A DNA stretch of 18,384 nt, taken from contig JAUXKD010000001.1 in the NCBI GenBank assembly GCA_030624445.1, forward strand, positions 1 to 18,384, in the 5' to 3' direction. This document shows positions 6,765 through 14,378 of the stretch, piece after piece. The notes beneath the pieces are model-generated. The model saw only the letters and a program-made list of their open reading frames with translations, was not told where the DNA came from and made no database searches. A program made the translations under genes and the position numbers. Positions within the stretch are counted from its first letter, which is position 1. Every line of letters starts with the position of its first letter. This DNA is from Candidatus Aenigmatarchaeota archaeon. GTDB lineage: Archaea > Aenigmatarchaeota > Aenigmatarchaeia > QMZP01 > JAFGSV01.

Positions 6765-7450
6765 GATATCGAGTCCAGTACGTCCAAAAGCTCCTGCACA
6801 TCGTTGATTTCGTAATCGGGCTTCATGGACTTGTCTTTGGCTTTTGTCCACTCCCCGTATTTTGCCAGGACGGTTTTTATCCCCAGTTTTTTGGCACCAA
6901 GAATGTCCCTGTTTGGATTGTCCCCGACGAATACGACCTCTTGTGGTTTGAGGTTGAGCTTCTTCAAGGCCACTTTGTAAGGGTGAGGGTCGGGTTTTTT
7001 CTTTCCTTCTGCGTCGTCACTCGTTACAACGATGTCGAAGAAGTCGGCGATCTTCATCGCCGTCATCCTCAGCCAGGCTCTCATCCTCGGGGCGTCGCTC
7101 ACGACGGCCAGCCTGAAGCCGAGCTCTCTTAGTTTCAGGAGGGTAGGTATTACGTGCGGGTACGGCTCAAGGAAACCGTTTTTTACTCTCCTGTATGCAA
7201 CGATCCCGCCGCTGAGTATCTTCCAGTCTAAATGTCCGACGGTTTTCAGCAGGAACTGCTGGAAAATCTTGCCGTACTCTATGCCGTGCTCATCGTACAG
7301 GTCCCAGAGGATGCGCATGGCCTTTTCCTTTTCCAGAGGGAGGCCGGCATTTATCATCGCGGTTATCGCGGCCTCGCAGCTCATCTTCTTCATTTTCAGG
7401 AAGTCTATGAGGGTATTGTCCAGGTCGAAAAGGACGGCTTTTATTCGCAT
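6761..7450 (-). CDS. HAD-superfamily phosphatase
   Basis: 229 residues, a subclass I HAD hydrolase with an alpha-helical cap. All four motifs are visible: motif I DLDNT (Asp9 nucleophile, Asp11 acid/base), motif II VVSD with Ser118, motif III Lys near 151-152 in KKPDP, and motif IV GDNPNRD (Asp177, Asp182) for Mg. A small phosphometabolite is the likely substrate, but it cannot be read from sequence. The ATG at 7450 has TTTTTTATTA (7471-7480) 25 nt upstream, which suggests a leaderless mRNA. The gene is followed by a nuclease gene overlapping by 4 nt (ATGA), so the two form an operon. Confidence 0.92.
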   Translation of the reverse strand: MRIKAVLFDLDNTLIDFLKMKKMSCEAAITAMINAGLPLEKEKAMRILWDLYDEHGIEYGKIFQQFLLKTVGHLDWKILSGGIVAYRRVKNGFLEPYPHVIPTLLKLRELGFRLAVVSDAPRMRAWLRMTAMKIADFFDIVVTSDDAEGKKKPDPHPYKVALKKLNLKPQEVVFVGDNPNRDILGAKKLGIKTVLAKYGEWTKAKDKSMKPDYEINDVQELLDVLDSIS

Positions 7451-7652
7451 GACTATTAAATGTCCCGTGTTAATAAAAAAAGCGTCAAATGGTGACCGGT
7501 CCGTGAGCTGGATCGCGGCAGAAAATTTCCCGGATATTCCTTTTCATAATGGAATAAAAATCCATTTGGAATATTTTTCCGATTTTTTTCGGGTAATTTT
7601 ACACCCAGAAAGGAATAAAAATTTTCAAGAATCGGTATCAAGGTGGGTCAAG

Positions 7653-7664
7653 CATTTATATAAC
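7653..7664 (+). promoter_or_regulatory. TATA box facing a gene-poor stretch
   Basis: CATTTATATAAC is a strong archaeal TATA element. The expected start, about 25 nt on, is near 7684. No conventional protein gene follows, which is the main reason to suspect an RNA gene here. Confidence 0.5.
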
Positions 7665-7683
7665 CTTTCACAAATTATCATTT

Positions 7684-8063
7684 GTAGACTATGAAAATGA
7701 ATCACCTGTACTGGCCCGTTCATTGCAAGTTCTTGGCACGTGCAGGAGTCTACACAACCCCAGTGAACATCTTTTCGTCACCTTACTGCTGATCTGGGGA
7801 TGATTCCTTGTTTCTGAGAGATGACCCATAAAATGGCGGTAAATTCTAAGAATGCTGGATGCGGGGGGCAAATCCTAAATATTGTTGGTAAAATTTGGCT
7901 TCCGTCCTCCATCCCTAATATGCGGCAGGGACCTGGGACGAAGCAAAGCCCTAGGAGCTAAGCCTCTCATCCGGAAGATGGAATCCTTAAAAATCAAACA
8001 ACTGGCATTTGGGCGCATCACCATGCTGAATTGATATATGGTGCAGTCATCTATTTATTTTTA
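7684..8063 (+). ncRNA. Possible structured RNA in a 690-nt gene-poor stretch
   Basis: Nothing convincing for a protein lies between 7451 and 8138. This part follows a good TATA box and contains several local stems. GTAGACT (7684-7690) pairs with AGTCTAC near 7750. CCCCAG near 7760 pairs with CTGGGG near 7795. CCAT-AAA-ATGG is a short hairpin. GCTTC-GTCC near 7900 pairs, with one bulged base, with GGAC-GAAGC near 7940. CACCAT/ATGGTG at 8019-8043 is followed by a T-rich run that could terminate. I searched by eye for RNase P signatures (GGAAAGTCC, ACAGA) and the SRP helix 8 signature (AGCAGCC) on both strands and did not find them. A 33-codon leaderless reading frame from ATG 7691 to TGA 7792 is an alternative explanation for the promoter. 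Identity unknown. Confidence 0.35.
8019..8063 (+). terminator. Hairpin plus T-rich run
   Basis: CACCAT (8019-8024) pairs with ATGGTG (8038-8043), followed by TCTATTTATTTTTATG. It would end a + transcript started near 7684. Confidence 0.35.
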
Positions 8064-8138
8064 TGCCATGGGTTTTCCCGCGCGTCTCCAATGCCGTCCT
8101 GTGTAATGTTTCATTTCAAGGCCTGCTTGGCGGCCTCC

Positions 8139-9095
8139 TCAGGGAAACAAATCCTTTCCGACTTTCTCCAGCATCTTCATGCCCTTTACCTCATTCTTGT
8201 ACAGAGGCATGACCTTTATTTTGAATTTTTTGAATTTCTTCCTGATGTCCTTGAGTCTCTCTAACTGCTGCTTCCTCTTTTCACTGCAAAGGGGACAGTG
8301 CATGTTTTCGGGTATTATCTGGTTCACTATGATGCCCTCCACTTCAATGCCGTACTGCTTCAGGGCTTCCAGGGATCTCTCGGACTCAAGTATGCTCATC
8401 TCTTCCGGGATCATTACGATGTTGTAGTGTGTCTTTTCCGGGTCGCTCAGTGTTTTCTTTGCGTTCTCTATTCTCGTTTTCATGGCCTCCATCTGCTCGA
8501 GGCCGGCGTCCGTGGTTTCATCTTCATTGGCGAAAGGCAGGAACTTCTTGACAAGATTTGTAACCCCGGAGAGCTTCGCCCTCAGCATTATCATCTTCCC
8601 TACCCAGGAATCCAGCACGTCGGGCAGGGAGAGGAACCTGAGGGTATGCCCCGTAGGCGCCGTATCGAATATGATCACGTCGTAATCCTGGGACTGCATG
8701 TATTGCATGAACTTGTCCATGGCGGCGACCTCGTCTATTCCCGGCGTCATTCCGATCATATCGAACGTGTCCCCCAGACCAAGGCCCTTCAAATGTCCGA
8801 TTTTCTCTATCTGTGGCAGGAACCTTTTCTTGTAATCCTCCATCGCCTTTTTCGGGTCTATCTCCACCGCAAACAGGTTTTTGCTGATTTTCTTGACTTC
8901 CCCTCCGATTTTCATCTCGAAGGAGTCCGACAGCGAATGGGCCGGGTCCGTTGATATGAGGAGCACCTTCTTACCTTTCCTGGACAAATGCAGGGCATCG
9001 GCGGCGGCAAGGGAGGTTTTTCCTACGCCGCCCTTTCCGGAATAGAGAAGGTATTGCGTATTCCTCTTCCTTTTCAGCAAATTATCAAGTTTCAT
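8139..9095 (-). CDS. Get3/ArsA-type ATPase
   Basis: 318 residues. A deviant Walker A GKGGVGKT (20-27), switch I DPAHSL (50-55), PGIDE (109-113), switch II DTAPTGHT (144-151) and the paired-cysteine motif CPLC (267-270) identify a single-domain Get3-like ATPase. In eukaryotes Get3 binds zinc through this CxxC as a dimer and delivers tail-anchored proteins to the membrane; archaeal homologs have the same layout. A single ATPase half without arsenite-binding cysteines argues against a classical arsenite pump ATPase. It starts 24 nt downstream of the GGGP synthase stop on the same strand, so both genes are probably one transcript. No ribosome-binding site is evident. Confidence 0.92.
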   Translation of the reverse strand: MKLDNLLKRKRNTQYLLYSGKGGVGKTSLAAADALHLSRKGKKVLLISTDPAHSLSDSFEMKIGGEVKKISKNLFAVEIDPKKAMEDYKKRFLPQIEKIGHLKGLGLGDTFDMIGMTPGIDEVAAMDKFMQYMQSQDYDVIIFDTAPTGHTLRFLSLPDVLDSWVGKMIMLRAKLSGVTNLVKKFLPFANEDETTDAGLEQMEAMKTRIENAKKTLSDPEKTHYNIVMIPEEMSILESERSLEALKQYGIEVEGIIVNQIIPENMHCPLCSEKRKQQLERLKDIRKKFKKFKIKVMPLYKNEVKGMKMLEKVGKDLFP

Positions 9096-9119
9096 AAGAA
9101 TCCAGTCAATTATTTATTT

Positions 9120-9941
9120 TTATTTGGCACCCGTCTTGGTGTGTATAGCCTTTGCGAATTTTTTTATTCTTTCCATGGGATTTTTCTCATCCTCGATTTT
9201 AGTCCCCACATGAATACAGTTCGCTCCGGCCGCTACAAGCTCCCGGGCCTGCTCGGGTGTCTTCACTCCCCCGGCTATCACGATGTTTATATCGCATACT
9301 TTTCTTATCGCGGAGACCGTATCAAGGGGAACGTGAGCCGGCGCTCCGGAACCCGATTCAAGAATTACAAACCTCATTCCCATGTACTGGGCGGCCATGG
9401 CGTATGCCACTGGCACATCCAGCTTATCCCTTGGAAGCAGCTTGGCCTCTCCCACATACCCAACCGTCTGGCCAGGTTCGAAAACGAGGTATGCCGTCGG
9501 CAGAGCCTCGATCCTGTATTTCTTGACCATGGGTGCTCCCAGTGCCTGTGCCCCTGATATCCAGTAAGGGTTTTTTGAATTCAGAAGGCTCATGAAATAT
9601 ATCGAGTCGGCATATTTCGTTATGTTGCTTATGTTGCCGGGAAAAAGATGCAATGGTATTGAGACTTCCTCCTTTATGAGCTTTGCCATCTCGTCGAGTG
9701 CAACCCCCTGGGCGCCTATGGATCCCCCCAGCATTATGACATCCGCACCGCCCTCGTACATAGCCTTCGCAAGTTTCAGGGCTTTGGGCGGGCTGTGCTT
9801 GTCCGGGTCTATAAGACCCATGAACACGCCGCTCCCGGAAGAAGTTATACCATTCACGTACTTCTCAACTTTCCCTCTCTTCACATTGTGCGTTTTTCTC
9901 GGTATAATCTTTCGAACGTACCGGCTTACCTTCCCTTCCAT
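9120..9941 (-). CDS. Geranylgeranylglyceryl phosphate synthase
   Basis: 273 residues, a TIM-barrel prenyltransferase. It joins sn-glycerol-1-phosphate and geranylgeranyl diphosphate, the first committed step of archaeal ether-lipid synthesis. Visible family motifs in order: FMGLIDPDKHSP (40-51, Mg/phosphate), VIMLGGSIGAQG (68-79), IPLHLFPGN (95-103), YFMSLLNSKNPYW, then the phosphate-binding end of the barrel (ILESGSGAPAHV, IVIAGGVKTPEQA, GANCIHVGTKIE). The first 30 or so residues are a basic extension. The start at 9941 sits about 25 nt from the shared TATA element at 9960-9972, so the mRNA is likely leaderless. The Get3-like gene follows after 24 nt. The function is among the surest in the window. 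Confidence 0.94.
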   Translation of the reverse strand: MEGKVSRYVRKIIPRKTHNVKRGKVEKYVNGITSSGSGVFMGLIDPDKHSPPKALKLAKAMYEGGADVIMLGGSIGAQGVALDEMAKLIKEEVSIPLHLFPGNISNITKYADSIYFMSLLNSKNPYWISGAQALGAPMVKKYRIEALPTAYLVFEPGQTVGYVGEAKLLPRDKLDVPVAYAMAAQYMGMRFVILESGSGAPAHVPLDTVSAIRKVCDINIVIAGGVKTPEQARELVAAGANCIHVGTKIEDEKNPMERIKKFAKAIHTKTGAK

Positions 9942-9959
9942 TGTAATACATTGGTCTCA

Positions 9960-9972
9960 AGTTTTTAAATGT
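9960..9972. promoter_or_regulatory. Shared symmetric TATA element of a divergent gene pair
   Basis: AGTTTTTAAATGT is centred about 25 nt from both the epimerase ATG (9991, +) and the GGGP synthase ATG (9941, -). Read on either strand it is a TATA-like box, so one element may drive both leaderless genes. Confidence 0.55.
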
Positions 9973-9990
9973 CTCTTCGTATACTTATCT

Positions 9991-10875
9991 ATGCTGCTTG
10001 TTACTGGTGCGACCGGTTTCGTTGGCAACAATCTCACCGCCAGTCTTCTAAAAAAAGGCCATCGTGTGAGGGTCCTGTGCCGCAGAAAGGAGGACGCGGG
10101 AAAATTTTCTTCAAAGGCCGAAGTGGCCTTTGGCGATATAACAAAACCCGAGACTTTGAAAAACGCGTTCAAGGGTGTCGATACCGTGTTTCATCTTGCG
10201 GGGCTGGTTTCATACTCGAAGCCCAGGGATGAGCTCTTCAGGATAAACGCGAAAGGAACGGAAAACCTTTTGGCTCACTGCGAAAACGTTGACAGGTTCA
10301 TTTTCTCTTCCAGCGTATCGGTTTACGGAGAAATAAGGGGGAAGGCCGACGAGAATTATCCACTCTCCCCCAGAACCCATTACGGGGAGTCAAAGGCCGA
10401 GGCTGAAAGGCTGATCTTGGATTCAGGCGTGAAGAGTGTGATATTGAGGATTGCCCCTATTTACGGAAGGGGGAGCCCCAGCTGGAAGAAAAATCTCGGC
10501 CTGCTGGAACGCGGGTTTCCCATACCGAACACAAAAAACACGACACATGTGGTTCATATTTCCGACGTAATACAGGCCTTTGAAGGGGCACTGAAAAGGG
10601 GAAAAGGCGTCTATAACATAGCGGGCGGGACGCCTGTCCCATTCACGGATTTTGCCGAAACCATAGTCAGGCAGCTCGGAAAAAGACCCAGAAGGATGCC
10701 CATGTTTGCGGTGAGTCTGTTGGCCCGACTCACAGGCATGAAGACATATCTGGACGTGCTGATCATGAATCGCCACTACGTTATTGACAAGGCGCGAAAG
10801 GAGCTCGGTTACAGGCCCAAGGCAGACTTCGAACTCGAAATCAAACGGATGGTGGAGTGGTATAAAGAAGCCTGA
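9991..10875 (+). CDS. NAD-dependent epimerase/dehydratase (extended SDR)
   Basis: 294 residues. The Rossmann glycine motif GATGFVG (6-12), the FHLAG segment (67-71), the SSSVSVYG strand with catalytic Ser (106-113) and YGESK (Tyr131, Lys135) define an extended short-chain dehydrogenase/reductase of the nucleotide-sugar epimerase type. The C-terminal part holds the substrate lid (VVHISDVIQAF, then GVYNIAGG) and a basic helical end. The start is ATG 9991, about 25 nt after the TATA element; the frame is open further upstream, but that part is antisense to the GGGP synthase gene and lacks the family fold. The substrate is not readable. Sugar-nucleotide epimerisation for glycans, or a lipid-linked sterol-dehydrogenase-like role, are both possible. 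Confidence 0.9.
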   Translation: MLLVTGATGFVGNNLTASLLKKGHRVRVLCRRKEDAGKFSSKAEVAFGDITKPETLKNAFKGVDTVFHLAGLVSYSKPRDELFRINAKGTENLLAHCENVDRFIFSSSVSVYGEIRGKADENYPLSPRTHYGESKAEAERLILDSGVKSVILRIAPIYGRGSPSWKKNLGLLERGFPIPNTKNTTHVVHISDVIQAFEGALKRGKGVYNIAGGTPVPFTDFAETIVRQLGKRPRRMPMFAVSLLARLTGMKTYLDVLIMNRHYVIDKARKELGYRPKADFELEIKRMVEWYKEA

Positions 10876-10967
10876 CTGATGTCGGTTTTAAATTTTCCAA
10901 GCCCTCATGTTTTTGATTTTGGATTATATTTGCTACTTTTTAATCCGAAATAAACAGCATGCGTAAC

Positions 10968-10977
10968 ATTTATAAAG
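10968..10977 (+). promoter_or_regulatory. TATA box of the MC1 gene
   Basis: ATTTATAAAG, with the expected start near 11000, gives a leader of about 20 nt containing the perfect ribosome-binding site AGGAGGT (11008-11014). Confidence 0.6.
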
Positions 10978-11020
10978 TAGAAGAACAAAAATAGATTGAA
11001 AATCTCTAGGAGGTATGAAT

Positions 11021-11305
11021 ATGGCAAAAGTCAAGAAATACTATGAAATGAAAATTGGCGGAAGCAAGCATGTATTCACAGGTAAATCACCACGACAGGC
11101 TGCTCTAAAAGCGGCTGCCAGAGGTTTTAGCGACATAACGCTCAGGGAAAGGGGCAGAAGGAACAAGGACGGGACACAATCCATCCACAAGTTCAAGGGT
11201 TCTGTCAATGTGATAGACGCACCTTCCAACAGACCATCATGGCTTCCGGCAAGAGTTAAAAAGCCCACGGTAAAGAAAGTGGGCGTTGACAGAGTCAAGA
11301 AGTAA
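11021..11305 (+). CDS. MC1-type chromosomal protein
   Basis: 94 residues, the usual length. MC1 is a small basic architectural DNA-binding protein that bends and compacts archaeal DNA. Recognisable parts are HVFTGKSPRQAALKAAARG (residues 18-36), DITLRERGRRNKDGTQSIHKF, and DAPSNRPSWLPARVKKPTVKK near the C-terminus, closely matching the known MC1 pattern of K-x-PRQAALKAA, LRERG, and APxNRPxWxP. ATG 11021 is preferred to ATG 11015 because AGGAGGT ends directly at 11014, leaving six bases to 11021 and none to 11015. Its strong promoter and ribosome-binding site fit an abundant protein. T-rich DNA follows the gene. Confidence 0.92.
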   Translation: MAKVKKYYEMKIGGSKHVFTGKSPRQAALKAAARGFSDITLRERGRRNKDGTQSIHKFKGSVNVIDAPSNRPSWLPARVKKPTVKKVGVDRVKK

Positions 11306-11324
11306 TCGCCTTTGGCGTGAACTT

Positions 11325-11352
11325 CTTTTCCATTTTATTTATTTTTTTCTAT
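11325..11352 (+). terminator. T-rich terminator after MC1
   Basis: TTCTTTTCCATTTTATTTAT and the T-run that follows begin about 20 nt after the MC1 stop. Confidence 0.45.
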
Positions 11353-11371
11353 ATCTTTCTGCGGCATTTTT

Positions 11372-12226
11372 TCATGATATTAAGGGGAAAAACGTCCCCC
11401 ACAGGCTTCCATAGAAAAGCGTGATCAATAGACATATTATAAAAACAGGGGCGAAGCGCACGCCCTCCTTTATCCAGACTTCTCCGCCTTTCTTCTTGAA
11501 CTCATTGACCTCATTTTCGGTGAGTCCCCTCCACTTATCCGAAATTATGACGTCGCCCATCCTTAGCTTTTTCACTGGGATCTTTTTCTTGAAGAGGTCC
11601 CCCTCCACGGCCTTGGCGTACTGGAAGAACGATAGTATGAACACTGACAAGAGAGGCATGAAAAATATGCCGGGAAGATCGTAAACGAGAACGGAAAAGC
11701 TCTGCCAGAAGTAGAATGTGATTGATATTGATACCACCAGTAAACCGAAGAAAACCACGCCTATTGTTTTCACGTTCCCCTTAAGATTCGTCTTGAAGGT
11801 AGAGTACACACGGGGTGACCTAAAACCCAGCATCAGGGCGTAACCCACGAGGTAAAAAAGTGAGATTATGAAAAAGTTGAAAAATATGGTCATTGGAAAC
11901 GGCATCGAGCTTCCCCCGAGAGGCAGGAAACCACCCGCATCGGGAAAGAGAAAACCGAGCGCGCCCAGCAACCAGGCATCGCCGTCCCCCCACTGCTTGA
12001 AGTAATAAAGCAGAAGGCCGAAACCGAGAAATGCCAGGCCGACAAGAACCGAGTTGAACAAAATTGAGAAGTCGTTAAGAATGAAAGAAAAGATCCCCCT
12101 TGTCGCCAGCGCCAGGGTTATGATGGAGTAAGGCAGCCAGTCGGGAAACTCCGTGTAGCGCAAATCCCAGTACGCGCCGAGACCGAATCCGGCAATCCCC
12201 ACAGCGAGCAGAATAAATTCAAACAT
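11372..12226 (-). CDS. A24-family prepilin/preflagellin peptidase
   Basis: 284 residues, a polytopic membrane aspartyl protease that removes class III signal peptides from pilins and archaellins. The two catalytic aspartates are visible: Asp21 in AYWDLRYTEFPDWLP and Asp83 in the GxGD motif WGDGDAWLLGALGF. Several hydrophobic helices surround them, with further ones about 120-140 and 158-205 and a last one near the C-terminus. A soluble stretch (about 210-260) interrupts the last helices. The start is placed at the Met of MFEFILLAVG (12226). A longer frame would run into the tRNA-Pro(GGG) gene, and a TATA-like ATTTATTTATC (12244-12256, read on -) lies about 25 nt upstream. Likely substrates are the two pilin-like proteins of this window. 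Confidence 0.88.
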   Translation of the reverse strand: MFEFILLAVGIAGFGLGAYWDLRYTEFPDWLPYSIITLALATRGIFSFILNDFSILFNSVLVGLAFLGFGLLLYYFKQWGDGDAWLLGALGFLFPDAGGFLPLGGSSMPFPMTIFFNFFIISLFYLVGYALMLGFRSPRVYSTFKTNLKGNVKTIGVVFFGLLVVSISITFYFWQSFSVLVYDLPGIFFMPLLSVFILSFFQYAKAVEGDLFKKKIPVKKLRMGDVIISDKWRGLTENEVNEFKKKGGEVWIKEGVRFAPVFIICLLITLFYGSLWGTFFPLIS

Positions 12227-12259
12227 AATAATATTTGAAAAGGGATAAATAAATTTTAA

Positions 12260-12445
12260 TGGGGCCGCGGAGATCTGTTCAAGCATTTTACCATTACGAC
12301 GAGCGGCTTCTTTGGAGATTCATCCGTTCACGTTTCAGAGGAAATCATGGGTGTGTCGCCGCCATTAATCCGGGCAAAAAGCTTATTGAACTCCGGTTAC
12401 GAGGCCCCCAGCCTCGAGTGATAGACCAAGCTACACTACGGCCCC
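12260..12445 (-). tRNA. tRNA-Pro (GGG) with one T-loop intron
   Basis: Read on -, acceptor GGGGCCG (12445-12439) pairs with CGGCCCC (12267-12261), discriminator A at 12260, no CCA. The anticodon arm is CGAGG-CTGGGGG-CCTCG, giving anticodon GGG. The T-stem is CGGAG/CTCCG. Its loop is split by a 111-nt intron (12275-12385) after A58. The bulge-helix-bulge pairing is excellent: central helix GTTC/GAAC, bulges AAT and AGA, and inner helix AAGC/GCTT directly adjoining. Removing it gives T-loop TTCAAAT and a 75-nt tRNA. The D-stem has one T-T mismatch. Confidence 0.92.
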
Positions 12446-12502
12446 TTCTGTTGTGACTTTCTGATGTGAAGTATTGTATGAATTAATATATATGTAAATA
12501 TA

Positions 12503-12719
12503 TGGGGCCGCCGAGATTCCCACCGTCTCCTTCACATTTTCCGTCAGCCGCTTCTTGCGACATGAGGGTCCACGGCGCGGTGAAAGAGTGGTTTTGAACT
12601 CAGGTCTTGGACTCCCGAAGCCCAGATGCTAGACCACTGAAGGGCCTCACCCCTATAACAGATGTGTTCCCGTTGAAGTCGTTTACACAAAGGAGCAGGC
12701 CTAACTACACTACGGCCCC
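12503..12719 (-). tRNA. tRNA-Pro (CGG) with D-loop and T-loop introns
   Basis: Read on -, acceptor GGGGCCG (12719-12713) pairs with CGGCCCC (12510-12504), discriminator A at 12503. The anticodon arm is TGGGC-TTCGGGA-GTCCA, anticodon CGG. The T-stem CTGAG/CTCGG encloses a 76-nt intron (12517-12592) after position 59, with central helix TTCA/TGGG (two G-T pairs) and bulges AAA and AAT. A second, 66-nt intron (about 12637-12702) splits the D-loop. Its inner helix GGCCT/AGGCC adjoins the splice bulges, and its removal gives D-loop AGTTTGGTCTA, one base different from tRNA-Pro(GGG). The mature length is 75 nt. The D-loop splice register could be shifted by a few bases. Confidence 0.88.
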
Positions 12720-12947
12720 GTGTATCTATCTATATTGATTCAGCTAATAAATAAAAATTGAGTACAGAGAGACCGGAAGACGGGAGATCGTCGAATCGCT
12801 AATAAGAGATTACGCATGCTGCAAATCCGAATCCCACTGCATTCCGGGAATCGTAACATGACTCCTTCAGATATTGGTCGTTCTGAATATATTTATAAAT
12901 TTACGATACAATTATGCTTAGATTTAATTGCGGTGAGAGTTGATAGC
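12720..12947. other. Spacer between tRNA-Pro (CGG) and the secreted-protein gene
   Basis: About 230 nt with no convincing gene. AT-rich DNA at 12726-12760 may hold the promoter of the tRNA on -. The part 12770-12865 is more GC-rich and has short partial repeats, but it gives no tRNA fold. ATATTTATAAAT at 12889-12900 is the likely TATA box of the next + gene. Confidence 0.4.
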
Positions 12948-14300
12948 GTGAAGTATCTGATTTCGGGGTTTGTCTGCTTGATTTTCCTCGCGTCAGTCGG
13001 TCTTTCCGCTGCACAGAAGATTGGCATGGAGGTTTCACCCGAGGAACGGACGGTAAACTTGGGGAAGGCCGCCATATTCGAAGTCAAGCTCGAAAACAAG
13101 ATGATGAGGACCGATGATTTCTACTTTTTTGTTACCGGAAGGCCTTCGCACTGGATAAATCTTGACACCAGTTACCTCATATTGCCTCCCCTTGTCACCG
13201 AGGATGTTAAAATCGAGTTTTATCCCAACGACGAACCGGGTGTTTATGATTACGATGTCTTTTTCCAGTCCGCGGATGAACCTGATATTGTTGTAAGCAA
13301 AAGAATACGCCTGAGGGTCCTGTACGAAGGGAGAAAAATTGAAGTGCTGGACCATGAAATCTGGAGAGAGGGTGACAGCATAAAGATGAGAGTGGATATC
13401 TTTTCAAACATTGAGGATGAAGTCACGATGGATTTCTCGCTCTCGGGCAGTTCTGGAAAAACCATCGCCACGGCCACGCGCACATTCACCGTGCAAGGGG
13501 AAGAAACCATAACCCATACGTTGACAATCCCTTCGGATATTGTCGCGGACACGTACGTTGCAAAGATCGTGGTAAAGGAAACTGAAGAGGAATTCCAGTC
13601 GTCTTTCGATATCGAACCCGTGAGCAAGATGGTAAAAACGGACAGTGAAATCGACACCCTCTTTTTCCATGAGAGCAGGATAACCCTTTCGAATGAGGGC
13701 AATGTCATTGAAGAAGACTACAAGGTCGTGTCAGACATCCCGACCGGTCTCGTGACCTTTTTCAAACAGCCTGAGAAATGCGAGGATAACGAGTGCGAAT
13801 GGATCATTGGCAAGCTCAATCCAGATGAAAGCCTCCAGATCATATACAGGCTGGAATACTGGCCCCTCTTTCTCCAGGGTATGGTGATATCCGTACTGCT
13901 GGTCTCATTTTTCGTGTTTGCATGGAAAAGGGCCAACACGCCGGTGCTGAAAAAGGAGATTGAGAAAAAGGGTGAAGGGGCTTACACCGCCGTCATCGAA
14001 ATAAAGAACCCGGGTAAAAAGATAACGAACGTAGTCATCAGGGACCACGTCTCGCCCCTTTTCAAGGTAGGAAGGGAATTCGAGAGCGTGAAACCTGCAA
14101 TCAGGGAGACCGAAGAGGGGACAGAACTGGTATGGTCAATCGCGTCGATAGAGCCGAAGGATCATAGAATGCTGCATTACAGCATAAAGCCGTTGGTGAG
14201 CGGTCAGCTGAAGATGACCAAGGCGTACATGAGGTATGTGACCGCCAAGGGCAAGAGGTCAAAGGTAGAATCCAAAGAAAAAGGCCTTTCTGCCGCCTGA
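12948..14300 (+). CDS. Secreted one-TM protein with repeated beta-sandwich domains
   Basis: 450 residues, family not assigned. An N-terminal signal peptide (MKYLISGFVCLIFLASVGLS, residues 1-20) is followed by about 285 residues of beta-rich sequence with features of CARDB/NEW3-like domains (VSPEERTVNLGKAAIFEVKL near the start of the mature protein). Then come a KCEDNECEW cysteine pair, a transmembrane helix (about 307-326) and a basic flank. A cytoplasmic region of about 120 residues is itself beta-domain-like (YTAVIEIKNPGKKITNVVIRDHVSP). GTG 12948 is chosen because GGTGAG lies about 10 nt upstream and the signal peptide begins there. GTG 12933 is possible. The frame extends further up but through the promoter (TATA at 12889-12900). 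Possibly a surface or envelope protein. Confidence 0.75.
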   Translation: MKYLISGFVCLIFLASVGLSAAQKIGMEVSPEERTVNLGKAAIFEVKLENKMMRTDDFYFFVTGRPSHWINLDTSYLILPPLVTEDVKIEFYPNDEPGVYDYDVFFQSADEPDIVVSKRIRLRVLYEGRKIEVLDHEIWREGDSIKMRVDIFSNIEDEVTMDFSLSGSSGKTIATATRTFTVQGEETITHTLTIPSDIVADTYVAKIVVKETEEEFQSSFDIEPVSKMVKTDSEIDTLFFHESRITLSNEGNVIEEDYKVVSDIPTGLVTFFKQPEKCEDNECEWIIGKLNPDESLQIIYRLEYWPLFLQGMVISVLLVSFFVFAWKRANTPVLKKEIEKKGEGAYTAVIEIKNPGKKITNVVIRDHVSPLFKVGREFESVKPAIRETEEGTELVWSIASIEPKDHRMLHYSIKPLVSGQLKMTKAYMRYVTAKGKRSKVESKEKGLSAA

Positions 14301-14378
14301 AGTCTTTCAGGTTCCGGCAAAACATGGGTAAAAGCCTGCATTAAATTTTTAAGGTTTCTCCGTTATATTGAATTAAGT

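Noticed and set aside
7684..8010. SRP RNA or RNase P RNA in the gene-poor stretch
   Set aside because: A GGAA loop is present near 7973, but the flanking SRP helix 8 bases are wrong. No RNase P P4-type GGAAAGTCC or ACAGA motif was found on either strand.
12770..12870. A sixth interrupted tRNA
   Set aside because: Short tRNA-like strings (CAAATCC, GAATCCC) occur, but no acceptor, D-stem or anticodon arm can be paired on either strand.
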